Shown piece by piece: positions 22,751 through 34,784 of a DNA stretch of 64,000 nucleotides. Positions within the stretch are counted from its first letter, which is position 1. Each line of letters begins with the position of its first letter. The stretch is from Ehretia macrophylla (Eukaryota; Streptophyta; Magnoliopsida; Boraginales; Ehretiaceae): assembly GCA_037974665.1 (NCBI GenBank), contig CM075767.1:25197498-25261497 (forward strand), given 5' to 3'. The position numbers and the translations under genes were made by a program. Under the pieces are notes generated by a model. It had not been told where the DNA came from, ran no database searches, and worked only from the letters and a program-made list of their open reading frames with translations.

Positions 22751-24661
22751 GGGGGTTCGGGTTAAGGATGTTGATGTGGACGAAAATAGAATATGTTTCT
22801 TGGATTCGCCAACGAAATCTGACCGTTGACATTTTGGGTTCGGAGCATGTGGTGTTGAATGAAAAGGGTGTTCGAGGAAAGCAATTGTAAGATGGTATTT
22901 TAATTTCGTGGTTAGTTGGTGACGGCGTAGTAACAAGGCTGGCGAGTTAAAAACTTTTGAATTCCTTTTTTCTCTTTTTTTTTTTTTTTTTTTTTCTTTT
23001 TAACATAATGGTGATTGAAATTTTATTTTAAACTCAAGAATCTTTTCTTGTAATTGATCGAGAGCCGATTATTTTATTCAATTCTTGAGTATAATTTCTT
23101 TTATCTCTTTAACGTGTGAAATGTATAGTCTTATTTATATATAGGGAATTGGAGTTTCCTCGTGTACATTAAAAATGAAATGACTTTTCTCACATGCCAT
23201 GCGATTTCATGCTCTAACTTTACGTTGTTAGCAGTATGTTCAAAGTAAATTCATTTGGCCAAATTAATAAAGAACATAAAAAGTTTAAGAAATTTGATTA
23301 TCAAAACTCAAATTCTTGAACTCATGGAATACCAAATATTTTGTTTTGTTTATAGATCGAACACAATAAGGCTCAAAGATACAATATACCAATTTAGTTT
23401 GCTTTATTATAAAATAATTACGATTTGTTAATAATTCATTGATTCTTTCTTTTCAAAAAACTTAAATTGGGAGCTTGATAGCTTATTCTCGAATCAAGTA
23501 AATGGTATCTTTCCTAATTCATATGTATAGATATTAATCCTTCAAATCAGTACCACAAATATCGGAAAACTTGAATCGAGAGTTTCCACATATTGATCTC
23601 AAATGTGATTTTTCTTTCACCCACGATTGTTTGAATCTTCGAATATTTAAATTTCACTTGTCATGAAATGAATACACATAAGAATTCACGCCACTAGGCA
23701 TTTTTTCTAATTTTGTATACGAGAGATCTGAAATTAATTCTTCACAAATGTAATATTCTTTATATATAATATAATATTAACTTACCCTCCCTTTTAATAA
23801 AAAAAGTACACATAAGAATTTGATTAGGAATTGATGATGGTATAGTCACAAGTGGCTGAGTTATTTTGTATTCTAATGAGTATGTCCAGTTGTCAACTGG
23901 TTCTCTTCATTTATTATGAAGGGTTTCATAGAAACCACTAATTAGATGAGTGACACAAAAGTTTCCAATTTGCCCGTGTCATATTCAACTAATTGAGAGC
24001 AAGCCTTTATGAGATTCATCTGCATATATCAGATTCCGCCTAACACCCAATTAATTAAATTGTGTTTTGTAAATGTTAGGCCAAACTGATGTAATTATCA
24101 GTATAACTCTATCAACCCTGTAGAATATTTGACAAAAATTTGCTTGTCTATCAATTGGTACAAGTATACGACTTATATAGAGATTAATTTATCAATGACT
24201 CTTGTACTGACAAAATAATTCCAATCTCACAAGGTAGGATTTCTTAGAGTTTTATTTAGAGTGTGGAAGCAAATAAAATTCCATACAATATTTTATATCG
24301 TTATTTGTTGGAAATTTATAAGATTCCAGGTTTGTATTCGTATCATTGAAAAATGATGAAAATTAATATCCAAATTTTATACATTGGGTAGATCTGACAT
24401 TTGGACCAGCACAACCCAATTCAACTCAGCCCACACGAGTTATAGGTCGAGAGAACTAAGCCCAGGTCAGCCCAAGTTGGTGGACTGAGCTGGACTGGGC
24501 TTATTTTTCAAAACACAAGACCTAACTCGGCCCATGACAAAAGACCTAACTCGGCCCACGAGTCCATTATTATGGGTAACCAGTTGGGTTGGGTTAGCCC
24601 ATTTTTTTCTGATTAGTATAAATACACATACACATATACATATACAAACACTAATATACAT

Positions 24662-24747
<86 letters not shown>

Positions 24748-25942
24748 AAAAACTAATTAGGGGTACTTAAATAATTGGATTAATAAAAATAAAATCTAAG
24801 TAAAATTTAAACTAATTTTTTCAAGAAAAGTTAATTTAGAGGCTAACGAAACAATAAATTGATAATTAACATAGATGATAAAACATTATATAACAAATTA
24901 CAACATCACAAGACACAAATACATTAGTAGTATAAACATAAAAACGAAATAGACCCGAGTTGGGCTGGGATGGTTCCGAGTCAAAATGGAGCTAGGCTCA
25001 AATAAGTTGGGTTATAAATTTTATGACCTAACTCGATCCACCTGTATATGGTAGGTTAGATTAAGTCGAACCTGGTATTAACTGGATTGAGTTGGGTTCA
25101 AGTTTGCGTGTGCTAGGCCTGAACCGGCATAGCCTAAATGCCAGCTCTACATAAGGGTGGATAGGATGTACAGTATATAAGAGTCCATGGGGATCCTCGT
25201 TAACCCTAAAACTATTTCAAATATATGATCAATATTTTCACAGAATTTTAGATTTGAAAAATCTATTAACACTCACTTAAAAAAATTATTCATATGTGTT
25301 ATTTTCCCTCCACCCCCACCCCTACCCCTTCCCCTTCTTCTTCCCCTTCCCCTTAATTAAGATGCAAACCATGGCCACCCACTAGGCCAAAGAGGATAAC
25401 CCACCACCCACAGAAGTGTTAAACTGTTTATAGCTCTAAACGGAAAAAGAAATCTAAATTTGCCCCAGTTTATACATGTATCCAAAAGAGTTATATGATG
25501 ATAAATAGATTTACGTTATGTCATGATCTTGCTAATTTCACACATTCTTTTTGCTAGGCAATTTCACACATTCTTATAAGACATAGATGGATATATATAA
25601 ATACAGAAAATATTAGCACTTGAGGAATATTAGGAAAAAAGGAAAGAAAAGATAGCAGTTTTGTGGGTGAAAGAAAAACGAGCAAGTCAACTTTCTCTAC
25701 TGTCCAATCTGTAGATCCTGGCAGTTGGATTATTCACTTTTTCTAATTGTAAGTCTTCGTTGACAAAGAAACGAAGAGAAATTATGCACAACATGTTTAT
25801 ATATACGTTTTCAATTTTCTAAAAGGTAAAGTATATACTGCAAAAAAGTTGTCCTTGTGTATGTTTTTTTGCTTTAAATGCAAAAGGTTCCAAGATTAGT
25901 TTTCATTATATATAAATTGACTTAGGTCTCCTTTTGAATAAA
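22751..25942. other. Intergenic region upstream of the VQ gene
   Basis: The region is AT-rich non-coding DNA with a T-run (22,976-22,996), a (TA)n tract (about 24,667-24,746) and a C-rich stretch (25,308-25,360). It may contain distal VQ promoter sequence, for example TTGAC words near 22,824. No open frame or RNA gene could be supported. Confidence 0.6.
24667..24746. repeat. (TA)n microsatellite
   Basis: About 80 bp of almost pure TA repeats follow a CATA-rich lead-in. The 78-codon frame through it encodes only Tyr-Ile repeats and is not a gene. Confidence 0.95.
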
Positions 25943-26187
25943 GAGTAAAATGTATGACACCTCTTGTGTTATATGAAAGTTGCACAATAAATCCTATGTT
26001 TGAAAAATTGGCAAATATCCCCTTGTGTTATGCCAAATGTTGCACACTCTCCCTAATCTAAAACTCCGTTAATATTCGTTAACTGGAAAGGTAAAATGAC
26101 GGCATTGTCCTTTATTTATATGTATTTTCTCTTTTCTTGTTTTCCTTTTTCTTTTTCATTTTTCACGTTTTTATTTTCACTCAATGG

Positions 26188-26310
26188 TATGACACGTGGC
26201 AATAATTACTCCAACTGTATGATGACACGTGGCACTATTCTCTTCAATGGTTTGATGACACATAGCATATCATCATCTCGTCTTTCAGTAGCAGTGCGAC
26301 ACGTGGCAAT
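26188..26310 (+). repeat. Spaced GACACGTGGCA repeats
   Basis: GACACGTGGCA occurs at 26,191-26,201, within 26,224-26,234 and at 26,298-26,308, with a decayed copy (GACACATAGCA) near 26,257. Spacing is 33-41 bp. Each intact copy contains the G-box/ABRE core CACGTGG. The repeats lie just inside the left end of the MULE-like element. Confidence 0.75.
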
Positions 26311-26349
26311 GACATGTCCTCTGAGCAAATTTTTATATGAAACCAGCTG

Positions 26350-26418
26350 TAATAAGGAATTGAACTCGTGACCTTTCAATTATTAAACTGACAAAATAAC
26401 CACTAGGCCAAACCCTTT
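26350..26418 (-). repeat. tRNA-derived SINE-like Pol III promoter remnant
   Basis: On the minus strand TGGCCTAGTGG (26,400-26,410) fits an A box and GAGTTCAATTCC (26,356-26,367) fits a B box, about 32 bp apart. No full cloverleaf, anticodon arm or acceptor stem can be drawn, so it is not a tRNA gene. It looks like the head of a decayed plant SINE. Confidence 0.45.
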
Positions 26419-26640
26419 ATTGAGTGAATTGGAAGCATCCATTTATGTATTTAAGGCTTCACTTTAGTAACCGTGTTCCACATTACTAGTTGTCACCATC
26501 CTTGACCATCTATTTTTCACCAATGCCACCTTCAACATCTGTACCAACTTTCGACCCAAAAATAAATAAATTGAATCAACTTTCTTTAAATGATCTAGCT
26601 AAGGCAATGCCTTATTAGCCAAGTAAACGCAAGCCAACTA

Positions 26641-28251
26641 AATGATAATTGGAATAAAATTCAGAAAATGAAGAAAATATTCAAAGAATTGAAATGTATT
26701 AAGGATAAAGATGATAAGGTACTAGTCAAAGAAGATGAGATAAAGGAGCGGTGAAAAAATTATTTTTACAAGCTCTTTAACGAGGGTCATTCTAGTAACA
26801 TAAACTGGGGACAACTAAAAAGATCAGAAGAGGAGTTAAACCACACATTTTACTGGCGGATAAGAAGAGAAGAGGTTAAGGGGGCACTCAAAAAGATGAA
26901 AGTTGAAAAGGTTGTAGGTCCAGATGGTATCCCAATTGAAGTATGGATGTGCATGGGCGATGAGGGTATAACGTGGCTAACAAGGTTTTTTAACGTAATT
27001 TTGAGAAGTAAGAAGATGACTGATACCTAGCGGAAGAGCACCTTAGTTTCAATATACAAAAATAAAGGAGATATCCAAAACTGCGTCAATTACTGAAAAA
27101 TTAAATTAATGAGCCATACTATGAAACTATGGGAAAGAATGATTGAAATCAGAATAAAGAGAAATACAAGGGTGTCAGAAAATCAATTTGGTTTTATGTT
27201 TGGGAGATCAACAATGGAAGCTATCTTTTTACTAAGGAGGTTAATAGAACAATATCGAGGGAAGCAGAAAGACTTACACATGGTGCTTATTGACTTGGAA
27301 AAAGCATATGACTGAGTTCCTAGGGAAGTTCTATGAAGAGTGTTGGAGAAAAAAAGTGTGTGTGTAGCATGTATTGAGATGATAAAAGATATGTACGATA
27401 GAGCAATGACTAGCGTAAAGACGAGGGGATGAGAGTCTAGTCTTTTTCCGATTACAATAGGACTACATCAAGGATCTGCCTTGAGCCCATACCTTTTTGC
27501 ACTAGTCATAGATGAACTCACTAGTCAAATCCAAGATGTAGTACCGTGGTGCATATTATTTACAGATGATATTATTTTGATAGAGGAGTCTAGAAAAGGT
27601 GTAAATACCAAGCTAGAATTATGGAGATCAACTTTAGAATCTAAGGGTTTTAAGCTAAATAGATCAAAGATAGAGTATATGGAATGTATGTTTAGCAAAA
27701 ATAAGTCGATAAATGAGATAGAGGTAGGATTAGACTTAGAAAGAATACAAGAAAAAGAGAGTTTTAGATACTTAGGCTCTATGGTTTAACAAGATGGGGA
27801 TATTAATGCAGATGTTGATCACAGAATCAAAGCAGGATGAATGAAGTGAAAAAATGTATCAGGAATCTTGTGTGATCAAAAAATACCACTTAAGCTAAAA
27901 GAGAAGTTCTATAAGATAGCCATTAGACTTGCTATGTTATATGGTTCGGAGTGTTGGACGGTGAAATATCAACAAGTTCATAAAATATCAGTAGTTGAGA
28001 TGAAAATATTGAGATAGATGTGTGGCAAAACTTGAAAGGACAAAATTAGGAACGATGTGATACGTGAAAGAGTAAAAGTGGCCTCAATTGAGGATAAGAT
28101 GATCAAAAATCGTCTGAGATGGTTTGGCCACGTCAGGAAACGACCTGTTGAGCCGCTTGTTAGAAGGTGCAAAGATTTAGAAATAATACACCAGAAGAGG
28201 GGTAGAGGAAAACCTAAAATTATTTGAACACGGACAATTAGACGAGACCTT
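26641..28251 (+). pseudogene. RTE LINE reverse transcriptase, part 1
   Basis: One frame runs through the segment and shows RT landmarks: VVGPDGIPIEVW near 26,910, [17 protein letters not shown] (27,178-27,228), DLEKAYD (27,292-27,312), GLHQGSALSPYLFALV (27,460-27,507) and the active site LFTDDI (27,559-27,576; usually FADD). An RNA-binding C-terminal part follows. There are twelve in-frame stops (26,752; 27,028; 27,094; 27,313; 27,334; 27,430; 27,787; 27,838; 27,847; 28,015; 28,033; 28,225). Eight stand where Trp would be expected. No net frameshift was seen after about 26,640. It cannot make a protein. Confidence 0.88.
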
Positions 28252-28705
28252 CACTATAAGAAAACAGCGCTTGGGCGACATATTTTTTTCTTAGTAAATT
28301 GGCTACTGCCAGGCTACGGATTTGCTACGGAAAAAAAATTTCGTTGCCCAGCAATAGCCAACTTACGCCCCGTTGAAATAATGACAAAACTTTGCTACGG
28401 ATTAGCTACGAACAATAATTTTAATTAATAAAAAAATAAAAAATAATATTCCGTAGCCTAGCCGTGTCAATTTTACAACGGACTATCTACGACTTATTTA
28501 ATTAATTCGGCAAAAAAATTCATAAAAAAGTTTATAGCCATGCAGTGGCCAATACGGATTGGCTACGGACTATATATTCTATTCAAAAAATGTTTTAAAA
28601 AAATAAATACGGATACTTTAATTAAATAGGAAAAAATAAAATAACCAAATCCGTAGTCTAGTAGTAGCCAATTGGCTACTGCTGGGCTACTGATTGGAAT
28701 GCTTC

Positions 28706-30280
28706 CGTAGCCCAGCAGTTGCCAATTCGCTACTGTTAGGCTACGGACTTCAACAAAAAATTGAGGTTTATCGTTTTTAATTTTAATTATGAAATTTTGA
28801 TTGCACCTACAACGTAGTAACTTCACTTTAGTTGCAAAATTTTCAAATAAAAATAAACTTTGTCCGTATTTCATTAACATACTTACTTTTATAGAGAAAT
28901 CAATTGCCGTTTAAATCGAATTTATCATATTTTCACTTAACATTGCGTTAATGTTAATAAACGTTCAGTCTGGGAGTTGAAAAAACTTTCACATTGTGTC
29001 TAAACTTCATAAACAAGAAAAATATGAAGATATTAACATGTTTTAATACGTTGTTCCTACCTATTAACAAGTTATAATACATATTATTAGTTGTCCGTAG
29101 TCCAGCAGTAGCCAATTGGCTACTGCTAGGCTACGGACTGAAACGTTTCCGTAGCCTTGGCTACTGCTGGGCTACGGACTGGAACGCTTTCGTAGCCCAG
29201 CAGTAACTAATTGGCTACTACTAGGCTACAAACTTCAACAAAAAATTGAGGTTTATCGTTTTTAATTTTAATTATGGAATTTTGATTGCACATACAAGCA
29301 GTAACTTAACTTGAGTTGCAAAATTTTCAAATAAAAATAAACTTGGTTCGTATTTCATTAACGTGCGTACTTTTATAGAGAAATCAATTGCTGCTTAAAT
29401 CGAACTTATCATGTTTTCACTTAACATTGCGTTAATGTTAATAAACGTTCAGTCTGGGAGTTGAAAAAACTTTCGCATTGTGTCTAACCTTCATAAACAA
29501 GAAAAATATGAAGATATTAGCATGTTTTAATACGTTGTTTCTACCTATTAACAAGTTATAATACATATTATAAGTTGTTCGTAGTCCAGCAGTAGCCAAT
29601 TGGCTAATGTTAGGTTACGGACTGAAACGTTTCCGTAGCCTTGGCTACTGCTGGGCTAGGGACTGGAACGCTTCCGTAGCCTAGCAGTAGCCAATTGGCT
29701 ACTGCTAGGCTACGGACTTCAACAGAAAATTGAGATTTATCATTTATCATTTTAATTATGAAATTTTGATTGCACCTACAACGTAGTAACTTCACTTGAG
29801 TTGCAAATGTTTCAAATGAAAATAAACTTGGTCCGTATTTCATTAACGTGCATACTTTTATAGAGAAATCAATTACCGTTTAAATCGAACTTATCATATT
29901 TTCACTTAACATTACGTTAATGTTAATAAACGTTCAGTCTGGGAGTTGAAAAACTTTCACATTGTGTCTAAACTTCATAAACAAGAAAAATATGAAGATA
30001 TTAACATGTTTTAATACGTTATTCCTACCTATTAACAAGTTATAATACATATTATTAGTTATCCGTAGTCCAGTAGTAGCCAATTAGCTACGAACTGAAA
30101 CATTTTCGTAACCCGTAGCCCAGCTTGAGGTTTATCGTTTTTAATTTGAATTATAGAATTTTTGTTGCACTTACAATGTAGTAACTTCACTTGAGTTGCA
30201 AATTTTTCAAATAAAAATAAACTTGGTCCGTATTTCATTAACGTACGTACTTTTATAGAGAAATCAATTGACTAATACAA
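28706..30280. repeat. Tandem repeats of about 480 bp inside the CACTA element
   Basis: The word GACTTCAACA(A/G)AAAATTGAG begins at about 28,746, 29,228 and 29,704, and a shorter unit follows near 30,120, giving periods of about 482, 476 and 416 bp. Each unit contains TTAATGTTAATAAACGTTCAG and ends in the CCGTAG/CTACGG block. The units are similar enough by eye (over 90 percent) to suggest fairly recent expansion. Confidence 0.85.
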
Positions 30281-30447
30281 ACTTAAGTTAAATTGAACTA
30301 AACTTATCATATATATAATAAAGTACATATAAACTTTAAAAAAAATAACTAAATTAAATAAGCCTATGAATATTGCAAAAACATAAATTTGGGATGTTTT
30401 AGAAATGAGAATTTTTTTAAAAAAAAATTAAAAAATTAAAAAAAAAA

Positions 30448-30630
30448 AGACTTGGCCAACTGGTGGGCCTACCGGAGGGCCCGCCAGCCAGCCAGTATGG
30501 CCGGAGTGCTTGCCGGAAGGCCTGTCGATGTGGCCAGAAGGCCCGTCGGAGGGCCCGCCGGTCGGCTGGCGGGGACAGAGGCTTCATATTTGTCTTGGTC
30601 CTCCGCCGGATGGCTCGCCGGCCGACCTCT
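30448..30630. repeat. GC-rich GGCC/GCCGG cluster inside the CACTA element
   Basis: The segment is far richer in G+C than its surroundings and is built from irregular GGCC, GCCGG and GCCAGCC words. The open frames across it (30,452-30,979 and 30,463-30,789) are Gly/Arg/Ala-rich and then switch to Thr/Pro repeats, so they do not look like a protein. Confidence 0.7.
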
Positions 30631-30811
30631 AACGAAACAATTTTATTTATTTATTTATTTATTTTTATGGCTACGCAAACCCGTAGCCATTCTGTCGCCC
30701 GCATTTTTTTTTCCAAATACAACTACGAAATATTTTTCAAGTTTTTTCATTTCCCTTTACTTTTTTCCCTCTCTTCTCTCTCTCTATGAAATTTTATTTC
30801 TCTTCTCTCTA

Positions 30812-32540
30812 AGGCACTACCATCAACCACCACTACCACCACTACCAAAGGCACCATCACCACCACCAACCACCACCATGGGCGGCACTAATACTACCAA
30901 CACTACCAAGGGTACCACCACCACTACCAAAGGCACCCTCATCATGACCACCATCTCATTTTCTCTTTTCTATAGGTAAATAGTTTAAGGTTTATATTTC
31001 CCCTCCTTTTTGTCTACTATACACATATGTATATATATGTGTGTGTATATATATATGTATGTGTGTGTGAATTTTAGATTTTTATTTGTTCAATCTATAG
31101 TTTTTGTACTTAATTTTATGTTTATTTCTAATTTTATTTAGTGATATTTGACATAAATATTTGGTATTATATTTGGCATAAATATTGTATGAATTAAAAA
31201 TGTTGTATTGTAGTCATATTTGGTTGTACAATATGAAATGTTATTTGGTAGTACAATATATTACTTAAATATTTTGGGTCTTCAGTGTTAAATTGGACTA
31301 TGAATTCACATGTTAGGTTGTTTATTATGAAGTAAATGTGATGTACATGTGTAAAATGTTGTTAAAAGTTAGAGACTTTATGTGGGTATTGTTGTTTAAT
31401 GTAGTTGTATAATATGCTGAATATATGTTTGATAAAATGCTTGAATGAGTGTTTTTAGCCTACATACATTGCATATAACATATATACATGATACATGCTT
31501 GCAAAATAAGGCCTAAAGTTGGAATCTTGTAAATTTCCTTGGATTTCAAATGGAAATGTGACTTGTTTATGTTGTTAGCTAGTTAGATTGCTAAAAATGA
31601 TTACCAAGTGAACTTAATGGTGGTCTCGTACAAGTTAATTGCTAACGGAAATTAGGTAAAATATGTGTGAATGCTATAAGTGGTAACCTACTTTTCTATC
31701 ACTAGATTTGTGAAACGATTGAATTATTGGTTGTGAATGTTTTATGAGTTATATTGAATTAAACGATTGGATTATGATGTTTTGCAAGGTTTATAGTTCG
31801 TTTTGCAACAAAGTTCTATTATGCACATGTTAGATCATAGCTTTTGACTTATGGAAATCAAAGAGTTTAGTTGCAAGTTTATGAATCACTTTGGAAATGT
31901 AACTAAAGCATACTTAGCTTATTTTTGAACTTAGAAAGTCTTTACTTTATGGATTGTAATTCATCTTGAGAACTTGTGAGTAAAGACAGGTCTAGCTAAT
32001 ATTGTGAGAGTTAGAAGCTTTCTACAACATGAAATTTAAATTACTTGGACTTGTAAATATTGCTAGGCTTATATAGACCTATTATGAAGCAATGTTGTAT
32101 TTAGCATGTTATGCATAAGTAAAGCTTCAAGAAGGTGTTCTTGTGTATTTGTTGTTGGCATTGAGTATAACTGTACAAGTGTTGGAATGTAGCCAATTAA
32201 GGGGAGACTTTGTCCGATTATTGTCGCGTTTGGTCGGGGCGTGATACCATTAACACCAAAGACACCACCACCAAGGGCATCACCAACACCATCAAAGGTA
32301 GTGCAATATACTAGTTTATATTTGTATGTGTATATATATATATATATATATATTTTATTTGTAATTTATTGGTTTTTTCATTTATTTATTTAATTTTTAT
32401 TCGTCATTACTACCAAGGGCACCACCAAAGACATCACCAAGAGTACTACACCCATCACCACTATCAAGGGCATCATCAACACCACCAATGGCACCATCAC
32501 CACCACCAAGAGCACCACCATCATATTCCTATCTCTATCT
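30812..32540. repeat. ACC-triplet blocks and repeated splice-like motif in the CACTA element
   Basis: ACC/ACT triplet tracts lie at 30,812-30,950, 32,247-32,300 and 32,405-32,520, separated by AT-rich sequence with GT repeats (31,020-31,065) and (TA)n (32,333-32,352). After the first and third tract comes CTATAGGTAAATAGTTTA(A/G) (30,969 and 32,540), so the unit was duplicated. The AGGTAAAT word resembles a splice donor, but no exon can be assigned. Confidence 0.6.
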
Positions 32541-32814
32541 ATAGGTAAATAGTTTAGAGTTGAATATGTACCACACTTATAGTTCAATATGTATATATGT
32601 TAATGCCGATAATATGTATATGTTAATGCCGATGTAGCGAATATGAAATGTTATTTGATTAGTGGTGCTATTCTTTTGTTATATGTGAAAATAATGAAGT
32701 CATGTGCTAATTTAGAGTTGAAATAATAGAGTTGAGCTAATTTAGAATTGAAATAATAGAGTCATGCTAATTTAGAATTGAAATAATGGAATCACGTGCT
32801 TTAATGAAATTCTT

Positions 32815-33770
32815 TTGTTAAGTGATTTAAGATTGACTTTGTTGAGATTTAAAGGAAAAGTAGAGAATGATCCATTTGAGTATTTATCGAATTGGAAGGA
32901 TGATGTTGGAGAAGATAATCCTTCTTCATATGGAGTTGAGTGTTGTGGTATTGCAAGTACTATGTCCCTATGTTTTCAAGCTTTTCTAGATGCATACTCG
33001 GTGGAGGGAACGTGACTGAACATTTTTCTTATATGTTTGACGATAAAATTATCCCTACTAAGGACTGTGGAGATCTAGCTTACAATGATTCAAAATGTGG
33101 TAGAATTTATCTTTTCTATATGAATGCATCAATTTTCTCCAACTTGTATCCCCTTTTATGCAAATGGCATTGGTGTTACGAAAAATCATATATTAGAAGG
33201 GTAGATAATAAGGTAATTTCATACAAACGACACTTCCATACGCAAAACATTACTTAGGAGATTCAATTACATTTTTTGCTAGAAGCCTTGGACTAATTCC
33301 AAGTTTCTTATTAACTATTTTCTCTTCTAAGTCATGAGCTTTTGGTGTCTTTTTAATATTATTTCACTAGTTAGATTGTGTCGGGAGAAGAAATTTGGCA
33401 ATATGTAGATGAGGAATTTAATAAATTAAACTGCTCTAAATATCTTCAAGCAATATTTGTGTGTTATTTATGCATATTTGTTTGTGGTGTAATAGGAGAT
33501 GACTTTGGAAGAGCATGAGAAAGTATAGAAAGAGAAAATGAAAGCTTTGTAGGCATTAAAATCATGTGAGCAAGATTATTAGAAGACAATAGTAGATCAT
33601 TTTAGTTTTTTTTTTGTAAATTAATATTATTTTTGTATTAGTTTTTTTTGTAAATATTATAAATCTATTGTAAATATTAAATTTTTTGTAAATAATAATT
33701 TGTATTTTTAATTTTTTTTGTTAATATAATTTTTTTATATTTATAATTGTTTTTATTTTTTTTATATTAA
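32815..33770. other. CACTA interior with unassigned short open frames
   Basis: Two overlapping frames, 32,815-33,015 (66 codons) and 32,940-33,257 (105 codons), contain readable but unrecognised protein sequence, followed by AT-rich DNA. They could be fragments of a transposase or of a captured host gene. No domain is visible and there is no promoter or splice model, so no CDS is called. Confidence 0.4.
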
Positions 33771-34326
33771 ATAATTAATTAGCGACAGAATAGCTACGAA
33801 AATGTGCCGACAAAAGGCTACGGATATTTGGCGACAATTAGCTACGAATTGGCTACCATAATAATCCGTAGCCGTGGACGACGACCGATTTACGATCGAA
33901 ATGGCTACTACTTTGCTACGGACGTTAATAATTAATAACAAAATCAAAATTTTAGTTGGTTACGGATGGGCTACGGATTGACTACGGAAAAAGAGCTACC
34001 GATATTCTACGGATACTAATCCGTAGTCGTGGGCTACAGACGATTTATGACCGAAATGACTACGGATTTGCTACGGACGTTAATAATTAATTATTTTTTT
34101 TTAAAGTTGGCTACGGATGGGCTACGGTTATTTTGGTACGGAAGTTATAAAAAATGAATACAAATTAATTTCCGGAATTGGCTACGGATGAGCTACGGAA
34201 TATCAAATTGGCGACGGAGCTTTTTACTACGGACGATATTCCGTAGCCTAGCGGTTGCCCGTCCCAATTTGGCTACTGCTAGGCTACGAATTTTAGCCGT
34301 CGCCTCAGCCTTTTTTTCTTGTAGTA

Positions 34327-34425
34327 CTTGCGTGTACAGATCTTATAGAGGAGATGACTCTCGATAGGAAGGAATGGTGTCACATGATCCATATAGCCGA
34401 TCTCACCTACTGGGACAAGGCTTAA
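34327..34425 (+). pseudogene. RTE LINE reverse transcriptase, part 2 (C-terminal end)
   Basis: After the second copy of the TSD (CTT, 34,327-34,329) the LINE frame continues in phase for 31 more codons: DLIEEMTLDRKEWCHM, then IADLTYWDKA and TAA. These are the usual last residues of plant RTE proteins. It joins the frame ending at 28,251 exactly if the CACTA element and one TSD copy are removed. Confidence 0.85.
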
Positions 34426-34430
34426 TTTAG

Positions 34431-34784
34431 TTTGGTTTGGTTTGAAAGAAAATATGCAAAGAAGAAGTGGAAGGATTCGAGCTATTCCACCACAAGCAAC
34501 GAACTAATACATGACCACAAAGAAAGAAAAAAAGAAAGGAACAAGAAAAATGATTGTTAGATTAATAAGTTGAAGTGGTAATTCCGAAAATTGATTTTGG
34601 TCTCCAAGTGATAGTTAAGAGAGGAAAAAAAATAGATTGTAGAGCAAAGCGTTTGTATTTTGTTGCATATCGATCCATAGCTCCATTCGTGAGAGACTAA
34701 GTGGAGGTGGGTTTGGTCGTTGGTGAAGATGAAGAAGAGGTTTTTTTTTTTTTTTAAAGGAAAAAGGTAATACATTAAGGGTGT
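34431..34784. other. Non-coding DNA between LINE and MULE right arm
   Basis: It holds the A-rich LINE tail region and interior sequence of the MULE-like element, with a T15 run at 34,741-34,755. No gene was seen. Confidence 0.5.

Larger units (their letters stand above)
28252..34326. mobile_element. Non-autonomous CACTA (En/Spm) element, 6,075 bp, TSD CTT
   Basis: The left end is CACTATAAGAAAACAGCGC and the right end, inverted, is TACTACAAGAAAAAAAGGC, differing from CACTACAA only in its last base. The 3-bp repeat CTT flanks it (28,249-28,251 and 34,327-34,329). Sub-terminal regions (28,270-28,760 and 33,780-34,310) are full of CCGTAGC/GCTACGG copies, often as the palindrome AGCCAATTGGCT. No transposase could be recognised in the interior, so it is non-autonomous or heavily decayed. 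Because the LINE frame closes exactly across it, the boundaries are secure. Confidence 0.92.
26590..34430 (+). mobile_element. RTE-clade LINE, interrupted by a CACTA element
   Basis: The reverse transcriptase region reads on the plus strand up to 28,251, is broken by a 6,075-bp insertion, and resumes at 34,330 to a stop at 34,423-34,425. The wording of the RT domain and the C-terminal block (RLRWFGHV..., then RGRGKPK) is that of plant RTE elements. The upstream apurinic endonuclease domain is missing, so the copy is 5' truncated. After the stop a GTTTG-type run (34,430-34,442) may be the 3' tail. The left boundary and target duplication were not found. Confidence 0.8.

Noticed and set aside
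24534-24770. 78-codon frame ending in Tyr-Ile repeats
   Set aside because: It is a translation of the (TA)n microsatellite.
26350-26418. tRNA gene
   Set aside because: A- and B-box-like words are present, but no acceptor stem or anticodon arm can be formed; kept only as a SINE-like remnant.
30452-30979. 175-codon plus-strand frame
   Set aside because: It runs through a GC-rich repeat, T-rich DNA and ACC triplets inside the CACTA element; composition is that of repeats and no domain is visible.
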